Source: Amycolatopsis pithecellobii
GTDB lineage: Bacteria > Actinomycetota > Actinomycetes > Mycobacteriales > Pseudonocardiaceae
Direction: 5' to 3'
Assembly (NCBI RefSeq): GCF_009707865.1
Contig: NZ_WMBA01000037.1
Span: 1 to 64,000, forward strand
DNA length: 64,000 nucleotides
Positions 55,402 through 63,907 of the stretch are shown here, one piece after another. The notes beneath the pieces are model-generated. The model made no database searches. It had not been told where the DNA came from and was given only the letters and a program-made list of their open reading frames with translations. The position numbers were made by a program, and so were the translations under genes. Each line of letters begins with the position of its first letter. Positions within the stretch are counted from its first letter, which is position 1.

Positions 55402-56162
55402 ACCGCACCACCGGCCGCCGACCAGCCGAGCCAACGCCGCTGCACACCCAGCAAACCGATGTTGACCAGATACCCGACCAGACCGACGAAAACGGTGCCG
55501 GCGAGCACGATGTCCATGCGCAACGCGGAACTACCCCAGAAATAAACGTACTGCCCGACGCCGACGCTGTTGCCGGTGAGGAATTCGGTACTCACCAACA
55601 CGATCAGCCCCACCGCGGCGGACAACCGCAGCCCGGTCATCACGAACGGCGCCACACTCGGCAGAATCACCGCATACGCCGTGCGCAGCCGGGACGTGCG
55701 AAAAGCGCGTGCGGTGTCGAGCACCTGGCGGTCGATCTCGCCGAACGCGTACATCGTGTTGAACAGGATCGGCCACGCCGAGGCGAATGTCGCGAGTGCG
55801 ATCTTCGTCTGCGCACCGCTTCCGAGTACGAGAATCGCCAGCGGGATCAGCGCCACGGTCGGCAGCGGCCGGAGAAACTCGATCAACGGGCCGGTGATCA
55901 GCCGCAGCGGTTTGACGCCACCGAGCAGGATGCCGAGCGGGACCGCGATGACCGTCGCGAGCAGCATCGTGATCACCCAGGAGAGCAAAGTGGACGCGGC
56001 GTCGGTGAGGAACCTCGGGTCACCGAACAAGCGGAAGAACTGGCCCAGCACAATCGAAGGCGGCGGGAGCACACCGGCCTTGACCACGCCGGAACGGCCG
56101 ACCGCCTCCCACACGGCGAGGAAGGCGGCCAGCCCGATGAGCCGTCGCAGAACCGTTCGCAC
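55398..56162 (-). CDS. ABC permease (SsuC/TauC-like), first
   Basis: 254 residues, six helices: LGQFFRLF, TLLSWVITMLLATVIAVPLGILLG, PLPTVALIPLAILVLG and the coupling motif EIDRQVLDTARAFRTSRLRTAYAVILPSVAPFVMTGLRLS. Two adjacent, clearly related permease genes with one ATPase suggest a heterodimeric importer. It starts two bases after the stop of the binding-protein gene upstream. Confidence 0.9.
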   Translation of the reverse strand: MRTVLRRLIGLAAFLAVWEAVGRSGVVKAGVLPPPSIVLGQFFRLFGDPRFLTDAASTLLSWVITMLLATVIAVPLGILLGGVKPLRLITGPLIEFLRPLPTVALIPLAILVLGSGAQTKIALATFASAWPILFNTMYAFGEIDRQVLDTARAFRTSRLRTAYAVILPSVAPFVMTGLRLSAAVGLIVLVSTEFLTGNSVGVGQYVYFWGSSALRMDIVLAGTVFVGLVGYLVNIGLLGVQRRWLGWSAAGGAV

Positions 56163-56164
56163 GG

Positions 56165-57190
56165 TCAGACTTTGGGCGTCGGCACGAGGTAGTCGCTCGC
56201 GTTCAGCTGGGCCGTCATCCCGCCGTAGTTCTGCAGCAGGGTGATCACGCGCTGCAACTGCGTGGCGTTGTTCGACGTCGGGAACGTGTCGAGGTTGAGC
56301 AGCGCCGCCGTCGCCTGGTCCACACCGGACAGCTCGGGCAGCACCTGCGAAATCTTCGACCGGTCCGCAGCGTCGGTCTGGGCCGGGATCATCGCGCGCT
56401 GGAACGCCGCGACGGTCTTCGGGTTGGCATTGATGAACTTCGACATGGCGATGTAGCCGGTGTTCGGCATGTTCGCCGTGGACCCGGTGATGATCTTCAT
56501 GACCGGCTGCAGGCCCTGCTTCTGTTCCGCGGTGGTCAGATACGGCTCGACCTCCACCCCGGCGTCGAGCTGACCGCTGGCGATCGCGGCCGGGATGTTG
56601 GGGAAGGTGATCGGCAGGTAGGTGACCGAGTTGGGGTCGACATCGTTGTCCTTGAGCTGCGCGCGCACGAGCAGCTCGGCGGCGGATTTCGACGCCTGGA
56701 TACCGATTTTCTTGCCGGCAAGGTCCTTCGGGCTGCTGATTCCCGAGTCCGGCTTGGCGACCACCATCTGCGAGTTCTCGTTGGCCGTGTCACCGTCCAC
56801 GACGACCTTGGCGTCCAAGGTTTTCGCGCCGATCGCCTGGTAGAACGACACATAGTTGATCACGGTGAAGTCCAGCTCGCCGTTGATCAGCGCCGGGATG
56901 GCCTGCGGCCCCGCGGTGATGGGCTTGATCGTGACGTCGAGCCCCTGCTGCTTGAAGTAACCGAACTTCTCGGCGAGCTTGGCTCCGGCGCTGCCCTGGC
57001 TGGTTAGAATGCCGACAGTGATCTTGCTCTTCTCGAGCCCGTTCGACGAGCCCTGGCTCGACGAGTCGTTCGAGCTGGAGCCGTTGAGCACACTGCACCC
57101 TGCCGAGGTGGCCAGCGGCGCGGCCACGGTCGCGCCCAAGGCAAGCCGGAGAAACCTACGGCGAGTGGCGCTACTCACATCTGCTGACAT
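56165..57190 (-). CDS. ABC substrate-binding protein, Tat signal
   Basis: 341 residues. A twin-arginine signal (SSATRRRFLRLALGATVAA) ends in a lipobox-like SAGC. The mature part is an SsuA/NMT1-type binding protein: KITVGILTSQGSAGAKLAEKFGYFKQQGLDVTIKPITAG, QAIPALINGELDFTVINYVSF, PKDLAGKKIGIQA and DQATAALLNLDTFPTSNNATQLQRVITLLQ. Its C-terminal quarter is closely similar to the lipoprotein at 60237. It is the first gene of the permease operon with AGGAG at the right spacing. The ligand may be an aromatic or sulfonate-type acid (inference). Confidence 0.9.
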   Translation of the reverse strand: MSADVSSATRRRFLRLALGATVAAPLATSAGCSVLNGSSSNDSSSQGSSNGLEKSKITVGILTSQGSAGAKLAEKFGYFKQQGLDVTIKPITAGPQAIPALINGELDFTVINYVSFYQAIGAKTLDAKVVVDGDTANENSQMVVAKPDSGISSPKDLAGKKIGIQASKSAAELLVRAQLKDNDVDPNSVTYLPITFPNIPAAIASGQLDAGVEVEPYLTTAEQKQGLQPVMKIITGSTANMPNTGYIAMSKFINANPKTVAAFQRAMIPAQTDAADRSKISQVLPELSGVDQATAALLNLDTFPTSNNATQLQRVITLLQNYGGMTAQLNASDYLVPTPKV

Positions 57191-57588
57191 TAACGGCGCT
57201 CCTGACGCGGCGTATCGGTCGTGGGAAATCTGACTACCCCCCGTGATTCGGGAAGCAACCCATGCCTGCCGGCGAATGGGTGATTACCGCACGGAGATCA
57301 AGCCCGGGCGCAACCTATCGCAATACCGGTGCCCGCAACAGTGTGGATTGATCATGATCCGGTATCGGCCATAACCCACGCGGGGGTAGGTACCGCGAGG
57401 TGAAAGCACCGCGTGAGGTCAAAGGTCCAGACCACTCAGGGGTAACAGGTCGGTCGTAAAATGGCTCCCCCAAATGGGGGGTAACGCTACGCGCAAATTC
57501 GGCGAACAGCACAAAGTGATCCGGCGTTTGGCTCATTGCGCGGGTGTCTTCGGAATGAACCCGGGCTTCGCACTCGGCGAATTCGCGA
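57191..57588. other. Promoter region of the binding-protein operon
   Basis: 398 bases between the orphan kinase and the binding-protein gene, both on the minus strand. It holds the kinase terminator at 57466-57481, a near-direct repeat (GAGGTGAAAGC at 57397-57407 and GAGGTCAAAGG at 57415-57425, period 18) that may bind an activator, and a CATGATCC motif at 57353. No gene-sized frame was credible. Confidence 0.5.
57466..57481 (-). terminator. Terminator after the orphan kinase
   Basis: CCCCCAAATGGGGG forms a five-pair stem with a four-base loop, followed on the minus strand by AGCCATTTTACG. It lies about 110 bases beyond the kinase stop codon. Confidence 0.55.
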
Positions 57589-60039
57589 CTACGCGCCAGC
57601 GGAGTCGTTGTCCGGCAAGTGGCTGGATCTCGCGTCACGGGCACGGGTGAAACCGTCCTGGAGCCGTGACATCCGGCCGCGCACGGAATCCGGATCCAAC
57701 CGCAGCGTCGGCGGGTCCGCGGGCTCAGGTCTGGCGGGCCGGACGTGGCCCGGCCGCGCGTCGGAGGCCTCGGCCTCGGTGGGCCAGCCGGGTTCGGCGG
57801 CCGCCTCGCCGCGCACGGGCCAGTGCTCGCCCGTGCGAAACCACTGCGACAGCACGGCCTGGTAGGCGGGCATCCGCTCGGTCGGCTCCTCGTCCTCGAG
57901 GTAGTGCCGGTCCTCTTCGTCGTCGTCCTCCGCCGGCCAGTTCGGCGCCGGCTCGTCCTCCACCGGCGCCCGCCGCGCCACATCCGGGGGCAGGACGAGC
58001 GGGGGGTCGACGACGGGCGCCGGTTCGGGTGCGATCACCACCGGTGCGGGTTCATCTCCGACCGGCGCGACGACGAGCGCTGCCGGCACCACGACCGTCG
58101 CCACCAGCCCGCCGCTGCCGGCGGACGCGAGCCGCACCTTGATGTCATGCCGCCCGGCGAGCGTCGCGACGACGAACAGGCCCATCCGGCGCGACACCTC
58201 GACGTCGACGTCGGGCGGGGTGGCGAGCCGGGCGTTGGCGCGCTGGATCTCCGGCTCGGGCATCCCGGCGCCGGAATCGGTGATGAACACCTGCCACGCC
58301 CCGTCGTCGCCGACCGCGCTGACGACAGTGACGGTACTGGTCGCCGGCGAATACAGGGTCGCGTTCTCGAGTAGCTCGGAGATCACGTGCACGAGGTCGC
58401 TCGTCGCCTCTCCACGGATCGCCAGCTCCGGCGTCGCGGTCAGCTCAATCCGCTGGTAATGCTCCACTTCGGACAGTGCGGCACCGATAATCTCTTCCGC
58501 GGCAACAGGTTCCGTCCGCGCGTCGCCGAGATCATGCCCGGAAAGCACGAGCAGGTTTTCACTGTTACGGCGCATCCTGGTCGCCAGATGGTCCAGTTCG
58601 AACAGTCCGCCGAGGGTCTCCGGATCCTGCTCGCCCGCTTCCATCCGGTCCAAAACGGACAGTTGCCGCTCGACGAGATTCTGGCTGCGGCGCGAGAGGT
58701 TCACGAACATCGCGTTGACGTTTTCCCGCAACAGCGCCTGCTCGCCCGCGAGCCGCACCGCCTGCCCGTGCACCGCGTCGAACGCGCGCGCGACCTGACC
58801 GAGCTCCTCGCGGCTGAACACCGGCACCGGCTCGATCCCGCGCCGGCGCGCCGCGCCTTCGGGCTGCGGGTCGGCGAGGATGTCTTGCACCGCTTCGGGC
58901 AACCGGTGCTCGGCGACCTCGAGTGCGGTCCGGCGCAACATCCGCAGTGGCCGCAGCAGTGAGCGCGCGATGATCACCGCGAGCACGGCGCACAACACGA
59001 GCACCCCGAGCACGACGCCCGCGTTCGTGATGGCCGACCGGCGCGCGTCAGCGGCCATCGAATCGATCCGGCCCTGGGTTTCCGCCTGCAGCGCCTGCTG
59101 CACGCGGTAGGCGAGGTTGACGGTGTAGGTCGCCGAGGTGTCCCACTGCGCCGGGTCGAGCCCGGACAGGTTCTGCCCCATCTCGGCGCGCGTGATCGCC
59201 GACTCGACGATGTTGTTGCCGGTGTCGACGATCAGGCCGATCACGGTGTCGTCGTACATCCGTTGCTGGGCGGGCGTGGCGAACTTGCGGAAGTCGCTGT
59301 GCGCGGCGGAAAGCTCCGCGTCGGCGCCGAGCAGCGCGCGCAGTTCGTCCGTGGAGAGCTTGCCCTCCTGCAACGCCTCGGCCAGCAGTGCGCGCTTGAC
59401 CGACATCTGGTCCTTGACCCTGGCCAGCGCGCTCAGGGCCAACCGCAGCCGGGACAGTTCCGGATCGGTCACGTCGGCGACCGACTGGTCGGCCAGGTCG
59501 AGCATCCCGGAGATCAGCTCGCCATAAGAACGCAGCGCGGCACCGGCGGGCAGGTTCGATTGTTCGGTCGCGAAGCGCAGCCCGGTGAGCACGTCGAGTC
59601 GGGCGATGCTGGCCTGAAGTTCGGTTCCCCCCTGGTCGGACAACTTTGCCCGATCGGCGGTAAACTCTTTCCTGAGCACGCCAATCGCGGTGTCCACTCG
59701 GGCACGTTGATCACGCAGTTCGGTGAGATCGCCCTGGCGTCCGGTCGCGACGAACCGGACACTCAGGTCGCGTTCCCGTTGCAACTGCTGGATGACGTCG
59801 TTGACCGCGGTGTCCACCCGCCCGTGGGCGGACAGCTGCGCGAGTTCCTCGGCGTGGGCCAGGTCCTGGCGCACGTTCAGCCCGGCCAGGGCGAGTGCGC
59901 TGGCCGCGGGGATCAGCAGAACCGCGATCAGTTTCGTGCGCAGACGCCAGTTGCGCAGCCGCCATCGGCCGCCGACGCGGATCTCAGGCCGCCGCTCGGC
60001 TGCGCCTTCGCCGTCGGGGCGCTTGCGCGGACGGGCCAT
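57589..60039 (-). CDS. Orphan CvnA-like sensor histidine kinase
   Basis: 816 residues. Helix LIAVLLIPAASALALAGL, an extracellular NIT-like domain with VIQQLQRERDLSVRFVATG, second helix [46 protein letters not shown], and HATPase VHVISELLENATLYS and DSGAGMPEPEIQRANARL. It is a full CvnA paralogue but has no roadblock, DUF742 or GTPase gene beside it. Instead it stands between two paralogous substrate-binding proteins, one on each side. C-tail motifs PTERMPAYQAVLSQWF and RGRMSRLQDGFTRAR match those of CvnA. ATG at 60039 with GAAGG six bases upstream. Confidence 0.9.
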   Translation of the reverse strand: MARPRKRPDGEGAAERRPEIRVGGRWRLRNWRLRTKLIAVLLIPAASALALAGLNVRQDLAHAEELAQLSAHGRVDTAVNDVIQQLQRERDLSVRFVATGRQGDLTELRDQRARVDTAIGVLRKEFTADRAKLSDQGGTELQASIARLDVLTGLRFATEQSNLPAGAALRSYGELISGMLDLADQSVADVTDPELSRLRLALSALARVKDQMSVKRALLAEALQEGKLSTDELRALLGADAELSAAHSDFRKFATPAQQRMYDDTVIGLIVDTGNNIVESAITRAEMGQNLSGLDPAQWDTSATYTVNLAYRVQQALQAETQGRIDSMAADARRSAITNAGVVLGVLVLCAVLAVIIARSLLRPLRMLRRTALEVAEHRLPEAVQDILADPQPEGAARRRGIEPVPVFSREELGQVARAFDAVHGQAVRLAGEQALLRENVNAMFVNLSRRSQNLVERQLSVLDRMEAGEQDPETLGGLFELDHLATRMRRNSENLLVLSGHDLGDARTEPVAAEEIIGAALSEVEHYQRIELTATPELAIRGEATSDLVHVISELLENATLYSPATSTVTVVSAVGDDGAWQVFITDSGAGMPEPEIQRANARLATPPDVDVEVSRRMGLFVVATLAGRHDIKVRLASAGSGGLVATVVVPAALVVAPVGDEPAPVVIAPEPAPVVDPPLVLPPDVARRAPVEDEPAPNWPAEDDDEEDRHYLEDEEPTERMPAYQAVLSQWFRTGEHWPVRGEAAAEPGWPTEAEASDARPGHVRPARPEPADPPTLRLDPDSVRGRMSRLQDGFTRARDARSSHLPDNDSAGA

Positions 60040-60101
60040 CGACTTCCTTCGGTTGCTGCCTGATCGAACACGCACCGTTACCGGGCTCAGGCCGCTAACC
60101 T

Positions 60102-60118
60102 ACTAGAGAGAAACTAGT
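60102..60118. promoter_or_regulatory. Inverted repeat in the kinase/lipoprotein divergent region
   Basis: ACTAG-AGAGAAA-CTAGT (60102-60118) lies 63 bases upstream of the kinase start and 119 bases upstream of the lipoprotein start. It may control the divergent pair. No known consensus. Confidence 0.35.
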
Positions 60119-60236
60119 TCGGGGAGTGGACCGGTGGGGGCTCTACTCACGGTGCGATCCGTCAGGGAATCGTAGGGGCTTGGATCGTGAACTGCAGTCA
60201 CGACCGTGTTTTTCCATCGCGCGGCAGGGGGGTCGA

Positions 60237-61193
60237 ATGCGAGGAGTAGCGACCATGCTGGTCGCGGCTCTGGGGCTCGCCACCGCCTGCAGTTCGCCGT
60301 CCGGCGCGGCGGCAGGCGCCGGGCTGGAACGGGCGGACCTGCGCGTCGCGGTGGGGAACCCGATCGACACCGCCCCGCTGCGGATGGCGGTCGCGGACGG
60401 CTCGTTCACCCGGGCAGGCCTGCACGTCGAACTGGTGCAGGAACCCGATCCGCTGGCCGGGCTGAACTGGCTGGCGGGTGGAACCGTCGATGTGGCGTTC
60501 GCCACTGACGTGGCGTTGTTCACCGTTGCGGCCCGCGGCACCTCGCTGCAGCTGCAAGGTGAGGCCTACACCTCGGCCCCGTACACGATGGCGTTGGTGA
60601 CGCTGCCGGGTTCGGCCTACACGGACCTGGCGGACAAGAAGGCCCCGAAGATCGCCGTGGACCAGGAAAACGACCTGGGCACGCTCGCCGCGCGGTCGAT
60701 GTTCGCGACCGCGGGCGGTGATCCGGCGAAGATCAAGTTCGTGACCCGGTCCTACGCCCAGATGCCCGCCGCGCTGCGGGACGGTTCGGCCGACGCGGCG
60801 CTCATGACCGAGCCGTTCATCACGAATGCCCAACGGGACCTGGGCGCGCGGGTGCTCGCGGACTCCTCGCGCGGGGCGACCATGAACTTCCCCGTCTCGG
60901 CATACGCCGCCAGCGGACTGTTCGCGCGGACGAACGAGCGCACCCTCACCGCGTTCCGCGGTGTCCTCGCCGACGCGCAACAGCGGGCGGCCGACCAGTC
61001 CGTGATCCGGCAGTCGCTGCCGAGGCTCGCCGGCCTCGACGAAACCACCGCGGCACTCATCTCACTCGGGCAGTACCCCACCTCGCTCAACGGTGTGCGG
61101 CTGCAGCGAGTGGCCGATCTCATGCACAGCACCGGCATGCTGGCCGGCCGCCTCGACGCGCCGTCTCTCCTGCCGAAACCCGAACCGGGCTGA
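60237..61193 (+). CDS. ABC-type substrate-binding lipoprotein
   Basis: 318 residues. Signal and lipobox MLVAALGLATACSS (Cys18). SsuA/NMT1-like: LRVAVGNPIDTAPLRMAVADGSFTRAGLHVELVQEPDPLAGLNWLAGGTVDVAFATDVALFTVAARG. The end, ETTAALISLGQYPTSLNGVRLQRVADLMHSTGMLAGRLDAPSLLPKP, mirrors the binding protein at 56165. It has no own transporter and is divergent from the orphan kinase, so it may feed ligand to that sensor or to the permeases. ATG at 60237 with AGGGGGG upstream. Confidence 0.87.
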   Translation: MRGVATMLVAALGLATACSSPSGAAAGAGLERADLRVAVGNPIDTAPLRMAVADGSFTRAGLHVELVQEPDPLAGLNWLAGGTVDVAFATDVALFTVAARGTSLQLQGEAYTSAPYTMALVTLPGSAYTDLADKKAPKIAVDQENDLGTLAARSMFATAGGDPAKIKFVTRSYAQMPAALRDGSADAALMTEPFITNAQRDLGARVLADSSRGATMNFPVSAYAASGLFARTNERTLTAFRGVLADAQQRAADQSVIRQSLPRLAGLDETTAALISLGQYPTSLNGVRLQRVADLMHSTGMLAGRLDAPSLLPKPEPG

Positions 61194-61222
61194 CCCGAGG
61201 GGCGGCCCGTATAAAGGAGTAC

Positions 61223-62875
61223 GTGACAGATGGCCCGCTGATCGTTCAGTCCGACAAAACCGTACTGCTCGAGGTCGACCATGCGCGGGCGGACGACGCC
61301 CGGATCGCGATCGCGCCGTTCGCCGAACTCGAGCGCGCGCCCGAACACGTGCACACCTATCGCGTCACGCCGCTCGCGCTGTGGAACGCGCGCGCCGCGG
61401 GCCACGACGCCGAACAGGTGGTGCACGCGCTGACGTCGTACTCGCGGTTCCCGGTACCGCAGCCGTTGCTGATCGACATCGTGGACACGATGGGCCGGTT
61501 CGGTCGCCTGCAGATCGCCAACAACCCGGCGCACGGGCTGGTCATGACCACGACCGACCGCGCCGTGCTGGAAGAGGTGCTGCGCCACAAGAAGATCAGC
61601 CCGATGCTGGGCGCGCGCATCGACGACGACACCGTGCTGGTGCACCCGTCGGAGCGCGGCCGGCTCAAGCAGGCGTTGCTCAAGGTCGGCTGGCCCGCCG
61701 AGGACCTCGCGGGTTATGTCGACGGGGAAGCGCACCCGATCGCGCTCGATGAACAGGACTGGGCGCTGCGCGACTACCAGCGGCAGGCGGCGGACGCGTT
61801 CTGGGCAGGCGGCTCGGGTGTGGTCGTCCTTCCTTGTGGGGCGGGCAAAACGCTCGTCGGTGCGGCCGCGATGGCGCAGGCGCAGGCGACCACGCTGATC
61901 CTGGTGACCAACACCGTCGCCGGGCGGCAGTGGAAGCGTGAGCTCGTCGCACGCACGTCGCTGACCGAGGACGAGATCGGCGAGTACTCCGGGGAGAAGA
62001 AGGAAATCCGGCCGGTCACGATCGCGACCTACCAGGTCGTCACCCGCAAGACCAAGGGCGAGTACCGGCACCTGGAGCTGTTCGACACGCGCGACTGGGG
62101 CCTGGTCGTCTACGACGAGGTGCACCTGCTGCCCGCGCCCGTGTTCCGGATGACCGCGGATCTGCAGTCCCGCCGTCGCCTCGGGCTGACCGCGACGCTG
62201 GTGCGCGAAGACGGCCGCGAAGGCGACGTGTTTTCGCTGATCGGGCCGAAGCGGTACGACGTGCCGTGGCGCGACATCGAGGCGCAGGGCTGGATCGCGC
62301 CCGCGGAATGCACCGAGGTGCGGGTGACGCTGACCGACAACGAGCGGCTCATGTACGCGACTGCGGAAGCCGAAGAGAAGTACAAGCTCGCCTCGACCGC
62401 AAACACGAAGATCGCTGTGATCAAGTCCATTTTGGACAAGCATCCCGGTGAGCCGGCGCTGGTGATCGGGGCGTACCTCGATCAGCTGGAGGAGCTGGGC
62501 GAGGAGCTGGACGCGCCGGTGATCCAGGGTTCGACGAAGAACAAGGAACGGGAGGCGTTGTTCGACGCCTTCCGCCGTGGCGAGCTGGCCCGGCTCGTCG
62601 TGTCCAAGGTTGCGAACTTCTCGATCGACCTGCCCGAGGCGTCGGTCGCGATCCAGGTGTCCGGCACGTTCGGCTCACGGCAGGAGGAGGCGCAGCGGCT
62701 GGGCAGACTACTGCGCCCGAAAGGTGACGGGCGGCAGGCGCATTTCTACTCGGTCGTCGCGCGGGACACGCTCGACGCCGAGTACGCCGCGCACCGGCAG
62801 CGGTTTCTCGCGGAGCAGGGGTATGCGTACACGATCCGCGACGCCGACGCCTACCTCTCCGGTGACTACAGCTGA
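61223..62875 (+). CDS. XPB/Ssl2-type DNA repair helicase
   Basis: 550 residues, superfamily 2 helicase of the archaeal/actinobacterial XPB type. N-terminal damage-recognition-like domain, then motif I LPCGAGKTLVGAAAM, motif II VVYDEVHLLPA (DEVH), motif III GLTATLVREDGRE (RED motif of XPB), motif V/VI VVSKVANFSIDLPEASVAIQVSGTFGSRQEEAQRLGRLLRP. It unwinds DNA 3'-5' in repair, in M. tuberculosis with Bax1-like or other partners. GTG at 61223 with AAAGGAG upstream. The helicase-C protein at 43352 is its probable partner. Confidence 0.95.
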   Translation: MTDGPLIVQSDKTVLLEVDHARADDARIAIAPFAELERAPEHVHTYRVTPLALWNARAAGHDAEQVVHALTSYSRFPVPQPLLIDIVDTMGRFGRLQIANNPAHGLVMTTTDRAVLEEVLRHKKISPMLGARIDDDTVLVHPSERGRLKQALLKVGWPAEDLAGYVDGEAHPIALDEQDWALRDYQRQAADAFWAGGSGVVVLPCGAGKTLVGAAAMAQAQATTLILVTNTVAGRQWKRELVARTSLTEDEIGEYSGEKKEIRPVTIATYQVVTRKTKGEYRHLELFDTRDWGLVVYDEVHLLPAPVFRMTADLQSRRRLGLTATLVREDGREGDVFSLIGPKRYDVPWRDIEAQGWIAPAECTEVRVTLTDNERLMYATAEAEEKYKLASTANTKIAVIKSILDKHPGEPALVIGAYLDQLEELGEELDAPVIQGSTKNKEREALFDAFRRGELARLVVSKVANFSIDLPEASVAIQVSGTFGSRQEEAQRLGRLLRPKGDGRQAHFYSVVARDTLDAEYAAHRQRFLAEQGYAYTIRDADAYLSGDYS

Positions 62876-62973
62876 GGCATGATCGGCCGCCGGGCGTGGA
62901 ATACCCGGCGCGTGACCGACCGACGACGGCTGCCGGGGACGCCCGGCCACGACCCCCGGAAATTGTCGTACCC

Positions 62974-62989
62974 TCGAACTAGTGTTCGG
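62974..62989. promoter_or_regulatory. LexA/SOS-type box
   Basis: TCGAACTAGTGTTCGG matches the actinobacterial SOS consensus TCGAAC-N4-GTTCGA at 11 of 12 fixed positions. It lies 35 bases upstream of the DUF4253 ATG and 98 bases after the XPB stop codon. A LexA site there would make the DUF4253 gene DNA-damage inducible. Confidence 0.75.
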
Positions 62990-63024
62990 AAGCGTTGGCG
63001 AACACCTATCGACGAGGGGACCCG

Positions 63025-63786
63025 ATGACCACCGCCGCTTCATTCGACACGCTGCTGCCGGGCCTGGACCTGCCCGCCGGCCGCTGGCACGGCCCGATCT
63101 GGCTGTCCGACGAGCCGCTGACCGAGCCCGGCCGGTACCGGGACTGCGTCGGCGCGTTCGAGCGCACCGGCCTGTGGCCGGTGCTGGTGCCGCATGACGA
63201 CCGGTTCGCGGCCACGGGTGAGAACTGGGTCGACGATCGGGGCAGGCTCGCCCCGGCCACGCACCGGATCGACGCGATCGACGTCGCCCAGACGCTGTCG
63301 CGGTGGTGGGACCCGTTCTGCTGCGCGGGCGGCACCGGGTGCCTGCGCCCCTATGGTGCGAACTTTCCCGGCCTGGCAAAGAAATCGCAGCTCCGCGTCG
63401 ATCCGTTCGCGGAGGCGGGTAACACCGGCTCGATCCTCGCGCGCCGCGGCACATACCGGCTCGGCCTGGTCGCGGTCGAGCAGCCGGCGGACGTCCCGGC
63501 CGCGCTCGGCTGGACGGGCATGATCAAATCCACCGATCAGGTCGCCGCCGTGTCCGCGGTCCTGCGCAGCTGGGCGGACAGGTTCGGCGCCACGTTGATC
63601 GTGCTGGGCTTCGACGAGCTGGAACTGGCGGTCGCCGCGCCGCCGCGCTTGCCGGGGCGCGCGCTCATGGTCGCGGCCGAGCACCGGGCGTTCTCGGTGC
63701 GGAGTTTCTCGGGCCAGCCTGGGAACCTGCGCGAGTACGCGGCCGGTCTGCTGCACCGTCGGCACTGGCGGTTCTCGTGGGATTAG
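63025..63786 (+). CDS. DUF4253 protein
   Basis: 253 residues. N-terminal part FDTLLPGLDLPAGRWHGPIWLSDEPL and GAFERTGLWPVLVPHDDRFA with a Trp-rich middle (QTLSRWWDPFCCAGG), and the C-terminal DUF4253 domain TYRLGLVAVEQPADVPAALGWTGMIKSTDQVAAVSAVLRSWADRFGATLIVLGFDELELAVAAPP and HRRHWRFSWD. Function unknown; some members are immunity-like proteins. ATG at 63025 with GAGGGGA seven bases upstream, rather than the upstream ATG at 62995. The SOS-type box just ahead suggests damage control. Confidence 0.8.
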   Translation: MTTAASFDTLLPGLDLPAGRWHGPIWLSDEPLTEPGRYRDCVGAFERTGLWPVLVPHDDRFAATGENWVDDRGRLAPATHRIDAIDVAQTLSRWWDPFCCAGGTGCLRPYGANFPGLAKKSQLRVDPFAEAGNTGSILARRGTYRLGLVAVEQPADVPAALGWTGMIKSTDQVAAVSAVLRSWADRFGATLIVLGFDELELAVAAPPRLPGRALMVAAEHRAFSVRSFSGQPGNLREYAAGLLHRRHWRFSWD

Positions 63787-63789
63787 GGA

Positions 63790-63891
63790 GTGTTTCGAAT
63801 GTGGTTTGCGTAGCGGTGCGGGTGACGGAACCTCACCGCGGCGGTGCAAGCTGACGGCCCACAGCCAGCGGCTCCGCCGCTCATGAAACAC
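63790..63891. repeat. REP/MITE-like intergenic element
   Basis: GTGTTTC (63790-63796) and GAAACAC (63885-63891) bound a 102-base stretch with two internal hairpins: GGTGA...TCACC (about 63821-63837) and AGCGG...CCGCT (about 63868-63882). It fills the space between DUF4253 and the DUF72 gene. Layout is that of a small dispersed repeat; copies elsewhere could not be checked. Confidence 0.5.
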
Positions 63892-63907
63892 AAGCTAGGA
63901 GGCGACT

